Below are positions 1-8,069 of a stretch of DNA of 11,921 nucleotides, one piece after another. The notes beneath the pieces were generated by a model. It was given only the letters and a program-made list of their open reading frames with translations, did no database searches and had not been told where the DNA came from. Both the position numbers and the translations under genes were made by a program. Every line of letters starts with the position of its first letter. Position 1 is the stretch's first letter. This stretch comes from Nonomuraea sp. (GTDB lineage: Bacteria > Actinomycetota > Actinomycetes > Streptosporangiales > Streptosporangiaceae): contig JABFVJ010000107.1 in assembly GCA_013362835.1 (NCBI GenBank), forward strand, positions 1 to 11,921. Direction: 5' to 3'.

Positions 1-534
1 CACGCGCGCGGGCGCGGACGCCGCCTCGGGCGCGCCGGGCAGGTCCTCGGCCTCGGGCGTGGCGGGCAGGGACGCCGCCTCGACGGGAGGCGCGGGCGCC
101 ACCGGGTCCAAATGCCGCGCGTACGGGTACGGGTGCGCGAGCCGTACGAGAACCGCGGCGAACAGCGTGTTCAGCACCGGCCGAGCCTGGATGAACGGCT
201 GGTCCACCAGCTCCCGGCTGGTCAGCGCGAGCAGCCCGGCCCACGACCCGGCCCGGTCGAGCGCGATGGCGACGGCCGGTTCGTCGGCCTCGTCCGGGTC
301 CAGCACGTGCAGTGCGGGAAGGACGTCACCGACGGCGGCGGCCGGCCAGTGCTCCAGGGCGATCTCCGTGAGCAGCTCGCCCAGCGACTCTGGGCCGATG
401 GCCGCGAGCACCCGCGGCATGGGCAGGCTTCGCCACCACGCGTCCGGCAGATCCGGCTGCCCGGTCAGTAGCGTGATCGTCGACGCGTCGCTCCACCTCA
501 ACGGTGGAACGAGGTCGCTCAGGCAGAAGTTCAT
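1..534 (-). CDS. Unrecognised protein, N-terminal 178 residues (runs off left edge)
   Basis: The minus strand is open from an ATG at 534 to the window edge, giving 178 codons with no stop. The protein begins MNFCLSDLVPPLRW. Residues 1 to about 140 look like a folded, largely helical domain rich in Leu, Ala and Trp. From about residue 142 it changes to a Pro/Ala/Glu-rich linker with repeated Pro-Glu-Ala units, which suggests that a second domain follows outside the window. There is no signal peptide and no clear membrane helix. A modest purine stretch precedes the ATG. Plus-strand open frames over the same DNA are rich in Arg, Gly and Ser and look like antisense shadows. I do not recognise the family and assign no function. 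The gene call rests on the uninterrupted frame and on a protein-like composition. Confidence 0.65.
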   Translation of the reverse strand, partial: MNFCLSDLVPPLRWSDASTITLLTGQPDLPDAWWRSLPMPRVLAAIGPESLGELLTEIALEHWPAAAVGDVLPALHVLDPDEADEPAVAIALDRAGSWAGLLALTSRELVDQPFIQARPVLNTLFAAVLVRLAHPYPYARHLDPVAPAPPVEAASLPATPEAEDLPGAPEAASAPARV

Positions 535-625
535 CCCGTTCCGTTCACCAGCCCCTCACGCCGCCGAAGCGGTGCAGCCATAATCTCGCCGCCCACGGAA
601 CAGACCATAGTCCGGCAAATCAGCC

Positions 626-649
626 CTACGCATCATGCACTACGCATCA
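626..649. repeat. 10-bp direct repeat over the methyltransferase stop codon
   Basis: The 10-mer ctacgcatca occurs at 626-635 and again at 640-649, a 14-bp period. The second copy contains the stop codon of the methyltransferase (TGA on the minus strand, 647-649). The rest of the gap between 535 and 646 shows no gene, only a small ccgc/gcgg hairpin near 560-575. The repeat looks like a local slippage duplication. No function is claimed. Confidence 0.5.
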
Positions 650-1450
650 GCGCCGAACGGCGGCGAAGCGTAGGCGCACGTAGTCGGCCATCCAGCCCGT
701 CTCCCTGCGGAGCGCGGGTGCGGCCAGCTCGTTGACCCGTCCGAGCAGGGGTTCCACGATGTCGGGCGGCAGCCCTTCGATCGCGGACGAGGCGAACATG
801 CGCACCCAGTCGGCGGCCCCGCGCGGGCACTCCTCCAGCGAGGTCGGCCGGTCGAAGTATTCGAGCAGCCTGACCACGAAGCCCTCCTGCTCAAGGCGGC
901 GGGCGTACTCGGCGGGCGTGGGAAAGTACCACGGGAGGTCGGGCTCGCGCAGGCCGTACTCGCGCCAGGCGGTCAGCATCGCGGCGGTCAGCTCGGCGCA
1001 GTTGCCGGCCCCGCCCATCTCGGCGACGAACCGTCCGCCCGGCTTCAGCGCCTCGCGGACGCTGGCGATCACGGCGGCGGGGTCGCGGCTCATCCAGTGC
1101 AGGGCCGCGTTGGAGAAGACGGCGTCGTACGGGTCGACGACGGTGAAGTCGTGCCCGTCGCCGATGATGAAGTCGATGCCCGGGTATTGGGCCAGCGCTT
1201 TCTCGATCATGACGGCGGAGCCGTCGATGCCCAGGACGGCCGCGCCCCTGAAGGCGATCTGCGCGGTCAGCACCCCGGTGCCGCACCCGAGGTCGAGCAC
1301 GCGTTCGCCGGGCTGCGGGTCGAGCAGGTCGACCAGGGGCGCGCCCTGGGTGGAGACGTACCCGAAACTGCTGTCGTAGGCACGACTGTTCCACCGCTCC
1401 AAGCTCGGTGCGTCGTATCGCAAGACGATCAGCTCACATTCGTCAGACAT
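647..1450 (-). CDS. Class I SAM-dependent methyltransferase, trans-aconitate methyltransferase-like
   Basis: A predicted soluble 267-residue methyltransferase. Motif I is VLDLGCGTG at residues 51-59 and binds the methionine part of SAM. The acidic residue ending strand beta2 is D76, in GID. GDGHDF at 97-102 is the adenine-side region, and FSNAALHWM at 112-120 is typical of the Tam/COG4106 group, which methylates small carboxylic acids such as trans-aconitate. The C-terminal half (EYFDRPTSLEECPRG and onward) is helical, as in that group. Substrate cannot be read from the sequence, so Tam activity is only a family-level guess. I chose the ATG at 1450 because a GGGGG stretch lies about 6 bases upstream. 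A GTG at 1480 would add ten residues (MNGQHGHGGP) with a weaker ribosome site. The gene stands alone between two minus-strand neighbours, with gaps of 112 and 74 bp. Confidence 0.85.
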   Translation of the reverse strand: MSDECELIVLRYDAPSLERWNSRAYDSSFGYVSTQGAPLVDLLDPQPGERVLDLGCGTGVLTAQIAFRGAAVLGIDGSAVMIEKALAQYPGIDFIIGDGHDFTVVDPYDAVFSNAALHWMSRDPAAVIASVREALKPGGRFVAEMGGAGNCAELTAAMLTAWREYGLREPDLPWYFPTPAEYARRLEQEGFVVRLLEYFDRPTSLEECPRGAADWVRMFASSAIEGLPPDIVEPLLGRVNELAAPALRRETGWMADYVRLRFAAVRR

Positions 1451-1524
1451 CGGGCCCCCGTGGCCGTGCTGTCCGTTCACTTTAGAGCCTGAACGTCCCT
1501 ACGACATATCAAGTCACATCGGAC

Positions 1525-2598
1525 TCATCCCACACTCTTGCTCCATTCCCGCTTGAGGTACGCCTTCGCGGCGTCCGCCTGCGGGATCGTCATGAGCACG
1601 GGAGGCCCGGGGGCCTTGGGCAGCCGGGCCGCCTGCTCGGTGTCGAGCTTGCCCTTCATGAGCATGGCCTCGCCGCGCGCCGGCCGGGCGTAGCCCTTCT
1701 GGAGCAGGTTCTGGCCCTCGTCGGAGAACAGGAACTCCTGCCACAGCCGCGCGGCGGCCGGATGCGGAGCGGCCTTGTTGATCGCCTGGACGTGGTAGCC
1801 GCCGAGCGGCGCGTCCTTCGGGATCGTCACCTCCCACGAGTCGGCGTGGTCGGCGCTGCGGGCGGCGTTCAGGTGGTCCCAGTCGACGATCACGTTGGCC
1901 TTGGCCGGCTCGGCGAGCTGTCCGGCCTGCTTGAGCTTGGCGAACAGGTCGACGCCCCGCTTGGCGTCCGGCGCGGACCCGGCCTTCATGGAGGCGGCCA
2001 TCACGCCGCCGAAGGCCGCCGCCGAGCGCGTCGGGTCGCCGTCGAGGGCGACGCGGTAGCCGGGCTTGAGCAGCTCGGAGAAGGAGGCGGGCGCCCTGAC
2101 CTCGCGCGGGTCGTAGCCGATGGACATGTAGCTCCCGTAGGCGGCGTACCAGGCGCCCTTGGGGTCCTTGACGTCGTCGGGCAGGTCCTGCCACCCCGTC
2201 ACCTTGTACGGCGCGAGCTTGTCGGTCCCGGCGACCGCCATGTCCAGGGTGAGATCGAACACGTCCGGTTTGAGCTGCGTGGCGGCGTCGAGCTCCCGCT
2301 TGCTGCTCGCGCCCGGTTCCAGCTCGTTGACCTTGATGTCGTACTTGTCGGCGAAGGTGTCGATGATCTCGCCGTAGTTCACCCAGTCGCGGGGCAGGGC
2401 GATCACGTTGAGCCGGCCCTCGTGCTTGGCGGCGTCGGCCAGCCGGCCCATCGTGCCGAAGCCGTCCTTCATCGAGGCGGCCCGGACGTTGACCGGCGGC
2501 AGGTTCTTGGCCCCGGCGGACGTGGTGTCAGAAGTGGACGCGCCGCATCCGGCGCTGGCGAGAATGGCTGCTGCGGCGGCACAGATACGTACGGTCAC
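1525..2598 (-). CDS. ABC-type extracellular solute-binding lipoprotein
   Basis: The product has 357 residues from a GTG at 2598. The N-terminus is a short lipoprotein signal: MTVR, a hydrophobic Ala-rich core, then LASAGC with C18 as the acylated cysteine, followed by a Ser/Thr/Ala linker. The body resembles family 1 solute-binding proteins of the iron/polyamine type. It includes [18 protein letters not shown], then [11 protein letters not shown] (first lobe), then a hinge-like segment near [18 protein letters not shown], and the C-terminal [22 protein letters not shown] that is common in this group. It should sit outside the cell, anchored in the membrane, delivering a ligand to an ABC permease, but no permease or ATPase gene is present here. 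The start is the only good in-frame candidate that keeps the signal peptide. It lacks a clear Shine-Dalgarno sequence and lies 17 bp after the SH3-like gene, so translation may depend on coupling. The ligand is unknown. Confidence 0.85.
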   Translation of the reverse strand: MTVRICAAAAAILASAGCGASTSDTTSAGAKNLPPVNVRAASMKDGFGTMGRLADAAKHEGRLNVIALPRDWVNYGEIIDTFADKYDIKVNELEPGASSKRELDAATQLKPDVFDLTLDMAVAGTDKLAPYKVTGWQDLPDDVKDPKGAWYAAYGSYMSIGYDPREVRAPASFSELLKPGYRVALDGDPTRSAAAFGGVMAASMKAGSAPDAKRGVDLFAKLKQAGQLAEPAKANVIVDWDHLNAARSADHADSWEVTIPKDAPLGGYHVQAINKAAPHPAAARLWQEFLFSDEGQNLLQKGYARPARGEAMLMKGKLDTEQAARLPKAPGPPVLMTIPQADAAKAYLKREWSKSVG

Positions 2599-2615
2599 AC
2601 ACTGAATACTTACTG

Positions 2616-2846
2616 TTACTTCGCCCCAGGTCGAGGAGGCGCGACCGGAACCACCTTGGCCGCGACCAGGGATTCTTCGTCGATCTCCACGGAAGTGCCG
2701 TCGCGCTTGCGGATCCTGAGCACGCCGCCCTCCCAGGATTCGAGGATTCCGACGGCGTCGCGGAAGCCCTCGGGAACGCGTCTGCGGGTGGTGATCCGGG
2801 CGCCTATGTCCTGGGTTGTGATCGAGACGACCAGGCGTGCGGCCAC
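2616..2846 (-). CDS. Stand-alone SH3-like domain protein (Rv0428c N-terminal domain type)
   Basis: This encodes a 76-residue basic protein from a GTG at 2846, with GGAGGG ten bases upstream. It reads as a small beta-barrel: [19 protein letters not shown], then [24 protein letters not shown], then [21 protein letters not shown]. From memory this matches the SH3-like domain that precedes the acetyltransferase domain in actinobacterial GNAT proteins such as Rv0428c, which are often found beside fdxA. Here the frame ends in TAA right after the domain, and the solute-binding lipoprotein follows. No acetyltransferase domain can be read downstream. It may therefore be a natural single-domain protein or the remnant of a longer gene. 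The Pro-rich tail with a final Lys looks like an intact end. No catalytic residues are seen. Confidence 0.75.
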   Translation of the reverse strand: MAARLVVSITTQDIGARITTRRRVPEGFRDAVGILESWEGGVLRIRKRDGTSVEIDEESLVAAKVVPVAPPRPGAK

Positions 2847-2888
2847 GAGTTTGCCACCCTCCGTTTCGGCCAGCAGGCAAGCACGGCA

Positions 2889-2916
2889 ATACTAGGGCCT
2901 AGCAAACCGCGGTCAG
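2889..2916 (-). promoter_or_regulatory. Candidate promoter and palindrome upstream of the SH3-like gene
   Basis: Read on the minus strand, CTGACC (2916-2911) resembles a -35 box and TAGTAT (2894-2889) a -10 box, with a 16-bp spacer. Transcription would start near 2882, about 36 bases before the GTG. The spacer contains the 11-bp palindrome ctagggcctag at 2892-2902, with 5-bp arms, which could be an operator. It lies in the 105-bp divergent gap shared with fdxA. I see no equally good box pair for fdxA on the plus strand. This is an inference from pattern only. Confidence 0.35.
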
Positions 2917-2951
2917 AGTCATGCCATGGTGCGGAGAAAAAGGAGCTCGAG

Positions 2952-3278
2952 GTGACCTACGTCATCGCGCAGCCTTGCGTGGACGTCCTGGACAAGGCGT
3001 GCATCGAGGAATGCCCCGTCGATTGCATCTACGAGGGCGAGCGCATGCTTTACATCCACCCCGACGAATGCGTGGACTGCGGCGCGTGCGAGCCTGTGTG
3101 CCCCGTCGAGGCCATCTTCTACGAGGACGACCTTCCCGAGCAGTGGAAGGACTTCTACAAGGCGAACGTGGACTTCTTCGAGGACCTCGGCTCGCCCGGG
3201 GGTGCCTCGAAGGTCGGAAAGATCGAGAAGGACCACCCGGTGGTGGCCGCCCTGCCTCCGCAGGGCGAGGACCACTAG
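2952..3278 (+). CDS. fdxA: 7Fe ferredoxin, [3Fe-4S][4Fe-4S]
   Basis: A 108-residue soluble electron carrier. The cysteine pattern is that of Azotobacter-type 7Fe ferredoxins shifted by one residue: C9, C17 and C50 fit the [3Fe-4S] cluster, and C21, C40, C43 and C46 fit the [4Fe-4S] cluster. C25 is the usual non-ligand cysteine. Both CP motifs are intact (ECPVDC and [11 protein letters not shown]), followed by the usual C-terminal extension ([18 protein letters not shown]). Such proteins pass electrons at low potential to partners such as cytochromes P450 or other redox enzymes. The partner is not evident here. The GTG start at 2952 is fixed by AGGAG at 2941-2945. The order fdxA-dapC matches Rv1177-Rv1178 of M. 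tuberculosis. A strong hairpin separates it from dapC, so read-through may be partial. Confidence 0.96.
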   Translation: MTYVIAQPCVDVLDKACIEECPVDCIYEGERMLYIHPDECVDCGACEPVCPVEAIFYEDDLPEQWKDFYKANVDFFEDLGSPGGASKVGKIEKDHPVVAALPPQGEDH

Positions 3279-3296
3279 CGAGTCGCAGAGCCGAGT

Positions 3297-3329
3297 GCGC
3301 GGGGCCGTCCACTGCGGATGGTCCCGCGC
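3297..3329 (+). terminator. Strong hairpin between fdxA and dapC
   Basis: Bases 3297-3310 pair with 3316-3329 to form a 14-bp stem with two G-U pairs, no mismatch, and a 5-base loop (actgc). It starts 18 bases after the fdxA stop and ends 44 bases before dapC. No T-run follows, so it would be an actinobacterial I-shaped terminator, an attenuator, or an RNA-stabilising 3' end for a ferredoxin-only message. Confidence 0.6.
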
Positions 3330-3373
3330 TCACGTGGCACGCCCGTACGGCGACGGAACGATCCTGGAGAACC

Positions 3374-4444
3374 GTGAACAACCTGCCTGACTTCCCCTGG
3401 GACCGGCTCGAACCGTACAAGGAGCGTGCCGTGGCGCATCCCGACGGCATCGTCGACCTCTCGGTCGGCACCCCCGTCGACCCGGTGCCCGAGGCGGTCC
3501 AGCAGGCGCTGAGCCAGGCCGCCGACAGCCCCGGCTACCCCCTGACCCACGGCACCAGGGCCCTGCGCGAGGCCGCCGCCGGCTGGCTGAGCCGCCGCCA
3601 CGGCGTCACCGTCGACCAGCAGGACGTGCTGCCGCTGATCGGGTCGAAGGAGTTCGTCGCGTGGCTGCCCACCTACCTGGGCGCCAGGCGGGTCGTCTTC
3701 CCCGAGCTGGCCTACCCCACCTACGACGTGGGCGCGCGGCTCGCCGGCGCCACGGCCACGGCCTCCGACAGCACGCTGTCGGTCGGCCCCGAGCGCGTCG
3801 ACCTGCTGTGGGTGAACTCGCCCGGCAACCCCACGGGCCGGGTGCTGCCCGCCGAGCACCTGCGCAAGGTGGTCTCCTGGGCCCGCGAGCGCGGCACGGT
3901 CGTCGCCTCCGACGAGTGCTACATCGAGCTCGGCTGGGAAGAGCGGCCGATCTCCATCCTCCACCCCGACGTCTGCGGCGGCTCCCACGAGGGCCTGCTC
4001 GCCGTCCACTCGCTCTCCAAGCGCTCCAACCTGGCCGGCTACCGCGCCGGGTTCGTGACCGGCGACCTGGCTCTGGTCAAGCGGCTGCTGGAGGTGCGCA
4101 AGCACGCCGGCATGATCATGCCGAAGCCCGTCCAGGAGGCGATGGCGGTCGCGCTCGGCGACGACACGCACGCCGAGCGGCAGCGTGAGCTCTACGCGGC
4201 CCGCCGCGCCGCGCTGCGTCCCGCGCTGGAACGGGCCGGCTGGACGATCGATCATTCAACGGCTGGTTTGTACCTTTGGGCGTCGAATGGGCAGAACGCC
4301 TGGGATCAAGTGAGCAAGCTCTCCGAAATCGGAATTTTGGTCGCGCCGGGAGACTTCTACGGATCGGCAGGTGGACGCCACATCCGCATCGCCGTCACCG
4401 CCACTGACGAACGCATCAGTGCGGCCGTGCTCCGCCTCCAGTAG
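3374..4444 (+). CDS. dapC: N-succinyldiaminopimelate aminotransferase
   Basis: A 356-residue class I/II PLP aminotransferase. It catalyses the glutamate-dependent amination of N-succinyl-2-amino-6-ketopimelate to N-succinyl-LL-diaminopimelate, in the cytosolic lysine/peptidoglycan pathway. Family marks are GYPLTHGT near the N-terminus, NSPGNPTG at 148-155, D180 and Y183 in SDECY (pyridine nitrogen and phenolate contacts), and SLSKRSNLAGYRAGF with K216 as the Schiff-base lysine. The C-terminal RIAVT segment supplies the carboxylate-binding arginine. Length agrees with actinobacterial DapC (M. tuberculosis Rv1178, about 360 residues). The GTG at 3374 is chosen because GGAG ends four bases upstream and the protein then begins at the usual place. 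The frame stays open further upstream, but only across fdxA in the wrong frame. Presence of dapD and dapE in the same window strongly supports the DapC assignment over other aminotransferases. Confidence 0.93.
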   Translation: MNNLPDFPWDRLEPYKERAVAHPDGIVDLSVGTPVDPVPEAVQQALSQAADSPGYPLTHGTRALREAAAGWLSRRHGVTVDQQDVLPLIGSKEFVAWLPTYLGARRVVFPELAYPTYDVGARLAGATATASDSTLSVGPERVDLLWVNSPGNPTGRVLPAEHLRKVVSWARERGTVVASDECYIELGWEERPISILHPDVCGGSHEGLLAVHSLSKRSNLAGYRAGFVTGDLALVKRLLEVRKHAGMIMPKPVQEAMAVALGDDTHAERQRELYAARRAALRPALERAGWTIDHSTAGLYLWASNGQNAWDQVSKLSEIGILVAPGDFYGSAGGRHIRIAVTATDERISAAVLRLQ

Positions 4445-4490
4445 GATCGCCCGACATAGCGCCCGTAAAGGGCGACGCATAAATTGATAA
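4445..4490 (+). promoter_or_regulatory. AT-rich pocket with small hairpin before the DUF4178 gene
   Basis: After the dapC stop, cgccc (4460-4464) can pair with gggcg (4470-4474) around the loop gtaaa. A second tcgccc at 4447-4452 competes for the same partner. TAAATT at 4480-4485 fits the actinobacterial TAnnnT -10 pattern inside an unusually AT-rich stretch (cataaattgataaagg). No good -35 box is visible. It may be a promoter for the next gene. Support is weak. Confidence 0.25.
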
Positions 4491-4532
4491 AGGCATTTGC
4501 CGAGGCAGACCGCGAGTGGAGCGAGCTGATCG

Positions 4533-5204
4533 ATGAGCATGACCTCCATGGTCGTACTCGGGCTGAGCATCGCCACCGTCCTGTTGCTGCTGGGGGCGTT
4601 CCTGGCCACCATGCGGCAGGACAGGAGGGGCCGTGCGAGCGCGCCGCCGCCGGTCGAGGTCGCACCCGTCGAGACCCCGCTGCCGGCGCCGGTGGACGCG
4701 CCCGGGCACGCCGTCACCGACTACGCAGACCCTCGCACCATCCAGGTCGGTGACCGGATCGAGGTGCACGGCACGCCTTCCCGCGTGCTCGGCGCCATGT
4801 ACGTCTCGTGGCAGGGCCAGCAGTGGACCGAATACCTGCTGCGCGACGCCGTCCGCCGCCGCCTGTGGCTGTCGGTCGAGGTGCGCGAGGGCAAGAGCCC
4901 GGGGGAGCCGTCCCACCTGGAGGTGCTCCTGTGGACCGAGGTCCCCACGCAGGGCATGGTCCCGGCGAAGAGCATGCTGATCATGGAGGGCGTCGAGTTC
5001 TTCCCGATCCAGCGCGGCACGGCCGCCTTCAGGAGCGAGGGCGAGACCGGCACCCCCGAACGCGGCCTGCTCGACTTCGCCGACTACCACGCCTCCGACG
5101 GCCGCCTGCTCTCCTTCGAACGCGTCCAGGGTCACTCCTGGACCGCGAGCTACGCCCAGCCGCTGCCCCCGGGCTCGATCACCATCGTCACCCGCGCCAC
5201 CTGA
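4533..5204 (+). CDS. Membrane-anchored DUF4178-domain protein
   Basis: This 223-residue protein has one N-terminal membrane helix (about residues 6-27, VVLGLSIATVLLLLGAFLA) followed by RQDRRGR, so the rest is predicted to be cytoplasmic. A Pro/Ala/Val linker (about 35-62) leads to the DUF4178 domain (about 65-220). Recognisable parts are IQVGDRIEVHGTPSRVLG, then QQWTEYLLRDAVRRRLWLSVE and LLDFADYHASDGRLLSFER. DUF4178 is a beta-rich domain of unknown function. No catalytic motif is visible. The ATG at 4533 has GGAG eleven bases upstream; an ATG six bases later is also possible. It follows dapC by 88 bp on the same strand and converges on the lysozyme-like gene. I assign no activity. Confidence 0.8.
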   Translation: MSMTSMVVLGLSIATVLLLLGAFLATMRQDRRGRASAPPPVEVAPVETPLPAPVDAPGHAVTDYADPRTIQVGDRIEVHGTPSRVLGAMYVSWQGQQWTEYLLRDAVRRRLWLSVEVREGKSPGEPSHLEVLLWTEVPTQGMVPAKSMLIMEGVEFFPIQRGTAAFRSEGETGTPERGLLDFADYHASDGRLLSFERVQGHSWTASYAQPLPPGSITIVTRAT

Positions 5205-5222
5205 CCGGCGCGAGGCCGGGTC
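5203..5222. terminator. Short GC hairpin between convergent genes
   Basis: ccggc (5205-5209) pairs with gccgg (5215-5219) around gcgag, and the flanking ga/tc bases extend the stem across a one-base bulge. It spans the 16-bp gap between the stop codon of the DUF4178 gene and that of the lysozyme-like gene, so it could terminate both. There is no T-run, and the stem is short. Confidence 0.35.
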
Positions 5223-6076
5223 AGGAGAGCTCGACCTGCTGGTCGCCCGCCTGGCCGCCCTTCTTCCACCCGTCGAGGTTCACGTCGTTGGCCCACATCG
5301 CGCCGCTGTAGCCGACCTTGCGCAGGTTGTACTTCTCCGCGTGCGCCACCGACCAGGCCGCCACCAGCCACCCCCGCTTCTTCGTGGTGATCGCGGTGCT
5401 GCCGAGCGCCCTGGCCAGTTGCTTGCGCGCCTCGGCGGCCCTGGCCTGCGGCGCGGGCGTCTTCTTGCCCGGCGGATACCAGCAGTGCACGGCCTGGGGC
5501 ACCCGGCCGGTGAAGGCGGCGGCGAGGATCTTGGCCTCCGACTCGTGCTGCGCGTACGCGTAGCCGCCCGCCGAACGCTGCACCGCCTGGGCCGCGTCCT
5601 CCACCTTCAGCTTGCGGTAGTTCCTGACCTTGGTCAGGGCGGCGAAGAACTTGTTCGTGGCGTAGACCGGGTCCATGAGCTGCTTCTTGCTGCCCCAGCC
5701 CTGCGACTCGCGCTGCTGGAACACGCCCACGGAGTCGCGGTCGCCCCAGTCGAGGTTCTCCAGCTTCGACTCCTGCAGCGCGGTCGCGTACGCGATCACG
5801 ACGGCCCGCTCGGGCAGCTTGCGCCGCGCCGCGACGGCGGCGATCGTGGCGGAGATCTGCGCCTGCTCGGGAGAGAGGCTGCGGTCTCCCTCCGGCGTGT
5901 GGACCGAGCAGTAGGCGTCGGGCAGGGCCAGCGGGGTCGCCCGCTTGAGCAGGTGGTACAGGCCCACGGAGATGCCCACGGCGAGGACCGCGACGATGAT
6001 CGCGATGGTGATGACTCCACGGGAGAAGCGCAGGCGCACCCTGGAGAACCTACCCGGCCGGATAAGCTCCGTGGCC

Positions 6077-6078
<2 letters not shown>
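5221..6078 (-). CDS. Membrane-anchored lysozyme-like (transglycosylase-fold) protein
   Basis: The product is 285 residues. A basic N-terminus (RPGRFSRVRLRFSR) and one membrane helix (about residues 22-44) put the remainder outside the cell. The core motif TALQESKLENLDWGDRDS, followed by GVFQQRESQGWG (118-129), belongs to an actinobacterial family that I associate with the lysozyme/soluble lytic transglycosylase fold. E103 sits where the catalytic glutamate would be expected. Residues about 217-285 (GWLVAAWSVAHAEKYNLRKV, then YSGAMWANDVNLDGW) resemble a C-terminal module found in other actinobacterial cell-wall proteins. A peptidoglycan target is likely by family, not shown. The start is uncertain: the ATG at 6078 overlaps the dapD ATG, while a GTG at 6039 has a weak AGG nearby and would keep the helix. 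Some databases name relatives heavy-metal transporters, which the sequence does not support. Confidence 0.75.
6041..6077 (+). promoter_or_regulatory. Leaderless-type promoter of dapD
   Basis: TAAGCT at 6063-6068 fits the actinobacterial -10 consensus TAnnnT and ends eight bases before the dapD ATG, so transcription would start at or next to the A of the ATG. No Shine-Dalgarno sequence precedes the ATG, which agrees with leaderless translation. The -35 region (about 6040-6046, cctggag) is poor. The promoter lies inside the 5' coding end of the divergent lysozyme-like gene. Confidence 0.45.
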
Positions 6079-6894
<816 letters not shown>

Positions 6895-6895
<1 letters not shown>

Positions 6896-7950
6896 TGCTG
6901 GAGCTGACGCAGGACGTACGCGCGCTGACCGCCGCGATCGTCGACATCGAGTCGGTGAGCGGTGACGAGAAGGCGCTCGCCGACGCGGTCGAACGCTCAC
7001 TCGCCGCGCTGCCGCACCTGAAGGTGGAGCGTTCCGGCGAGACGGTCGTCGCCCGCACCGGCCTCGGCCGGCCCGAGCGGGTGCTGATCGCGGGCCACCT
7101 CGACACGGTCCCGGTCGCCGGCAACCTGCCGAGCCGCGTGGCGGGCGACCTCCTCTACGGCTGCGGCACGTCCGACATGAAGGCGGGCGTGGCGGTCGCG
7201 CTGAGGCTGGCGGCCACGGTGCCCGCGCCCAACAGGGACGTGACGTACGTCTTCTACGACTGCGAGGAGGTCGAGGCCGAGCGCAACGGCCTGACCAGGG
7301 TCGCCAGGGACCACGCCGACTGGCTGGCGGCCGACTTCGCGGTGCTGATGGAGCCGACCGACGGCGTGATCGAGGGCGGCTGCCAGGGCACGCTGCGCGC
7401 CGAGGTCACCGTGACGGGCAAGCGCGCCCACAGCGCGAGATCGTGGTTCGGGGTCAACGCGATTCACGGCATCGAGCCGGTCCTCGCCAGGCTGAACGCC
7501 TACGAGGCGCGGCGGCCGGTGGTCGACGGGCTCGAATACCACGAGGGCCTGAACGCGGTCGCCGTACGCGGCGGGGTCGCGGGCAACGTGATCCCCGACG
7601 AGTGCGTGGTGACGGTCAACTACCGCTTCGCCCCCGACCTGACGACCGAGCAGGCCGAGCAGCACGTACGAGAGGTGTTCGACGGCTACGACGTGCGTTT
7701 CGTCGACGCGGCGCCCGGCGCGCGGCCCGGACTGACGCATCCCGTCGCCGCCGCGTTCACCGAGGCCGTCGGCGGCACCCCGCGGGCCAAGCTGGGCTGG
7801 ACGGACGTGGCCCGCTTCTCCGCGCTCGGCGTCCCGGCCGTCAACTACGGCCCAGGAGACCCGAATCTGGCGCACCAGCAGGGCGAGTACGTGTCGCTGA
7901 CGAAGATCGTCGAGAGCGAGCGGGCCCTGCTGGACTGGCTGACACAATGA
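6895..7950 (+). CDS. dapE: Succinyl-diaminopimelate desuccinylase
   Basis: A 351-residue M20-family zinc peptidase relative that hydrolyses N-succinyl-LL-diaminopimelate to succinate and LL-diaminopimelate. Metal and catalytic residues are in place: H68 and D70 in GHLDTVP, D94 in GCGTSDMKAG, the E124-E125 pair in DCEEVE, the glutamate of LMEPTDG, and the last histidine in NLAHQQGEYV. The lid (dimerisation) domain lies between, starting near GGCQGTLRAEVTVTGKRAH, where the terminal His reaches the partner active site. Length fits the Gram-positive/actinobacterial DapE group (TIGR01900), which is shorter than E. coli DapE. GGAG at 6881-6884 lies inside the end of dapD, ten bases before the ATG. 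The stop codon TGA forms the base of a long hairpin. Confidence 0.95.
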
Positions 7951-7995
7951 AAGTGGCTTTCCTCGCCGGCCATTTGGCGGGGAAAGCCACTTTCA
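7948..7995 (+). terminator. 20-bp hairpin containing the dapE stop codon
   Basis: Bases 7948-7967 pair with 7976-7995: a 20-bp stem with one G-U pair, no mismatch, and an 8-base loop (ggccattt). The outermost pairs use the TGA stop codon itself. No T-run follows directly. Its length and perfection make it the strongest hairpin I found in the window. It is likely an I-shaped terminator or a 3'-end stabiliser for dapD-dapE mRNA. Confidence 0.75.
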
Positions 7996-8024
7996 GTCCC
8001 GAGCAGCACCCTCGGCAGTTAGAC

Positions 8025-8057
8025 GCAGGGAGGTCGAAATTCGGTTCCCTGCTTTTC
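8025..8057 (+). terminator. Intrinsic terminator with T-rich tail
   Basis: gcaggga (8025-8031) pairs with tccctgc (8046-8052), and part of the inner sequence (cga/tcg) can extend the stem. TTTTCTC follows at once, and a run of seven T lies at 8063-8069. This is the classic hairpin plus U-tract layout on the plus strand, 30 bases after the longer hairpin. Confidence 0.65.
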
Positions 8058-8069
8058 TCAAGTTTTTTT

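Noticed and set aside
59..583. Plus-strand open frames near the left edge
   Set aside because: They are rich in Ser, Arg and Gly with no motifs. The minus-strand frame from 534 is open to the edge and reads like a protein.
2616..2889. N-terminal extension of the lipoprotein frame up to 2889
   Set aside because: The extension is Arg/Gly/Pro-rich and overlaps the SH3-like gene in another frame. It would bury the signal peptide and lipobox inside the protein.
1762..2895. Plus-strand open frame opposite the lipoprotein and SH3-like genes
   Set aside because: Composition is Gly/Val/Arg-rich without domain motifs, while the minus strand gives a signal peptide, lipobox and solute-binding protein motifs.
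3275..4255. Long minus-strand frame opposite dapC
   Set aside because: Low-complexity Gly/Val/Ala/Arg sequence opposite a certain aminotransferase gene, so an antisense shadow.
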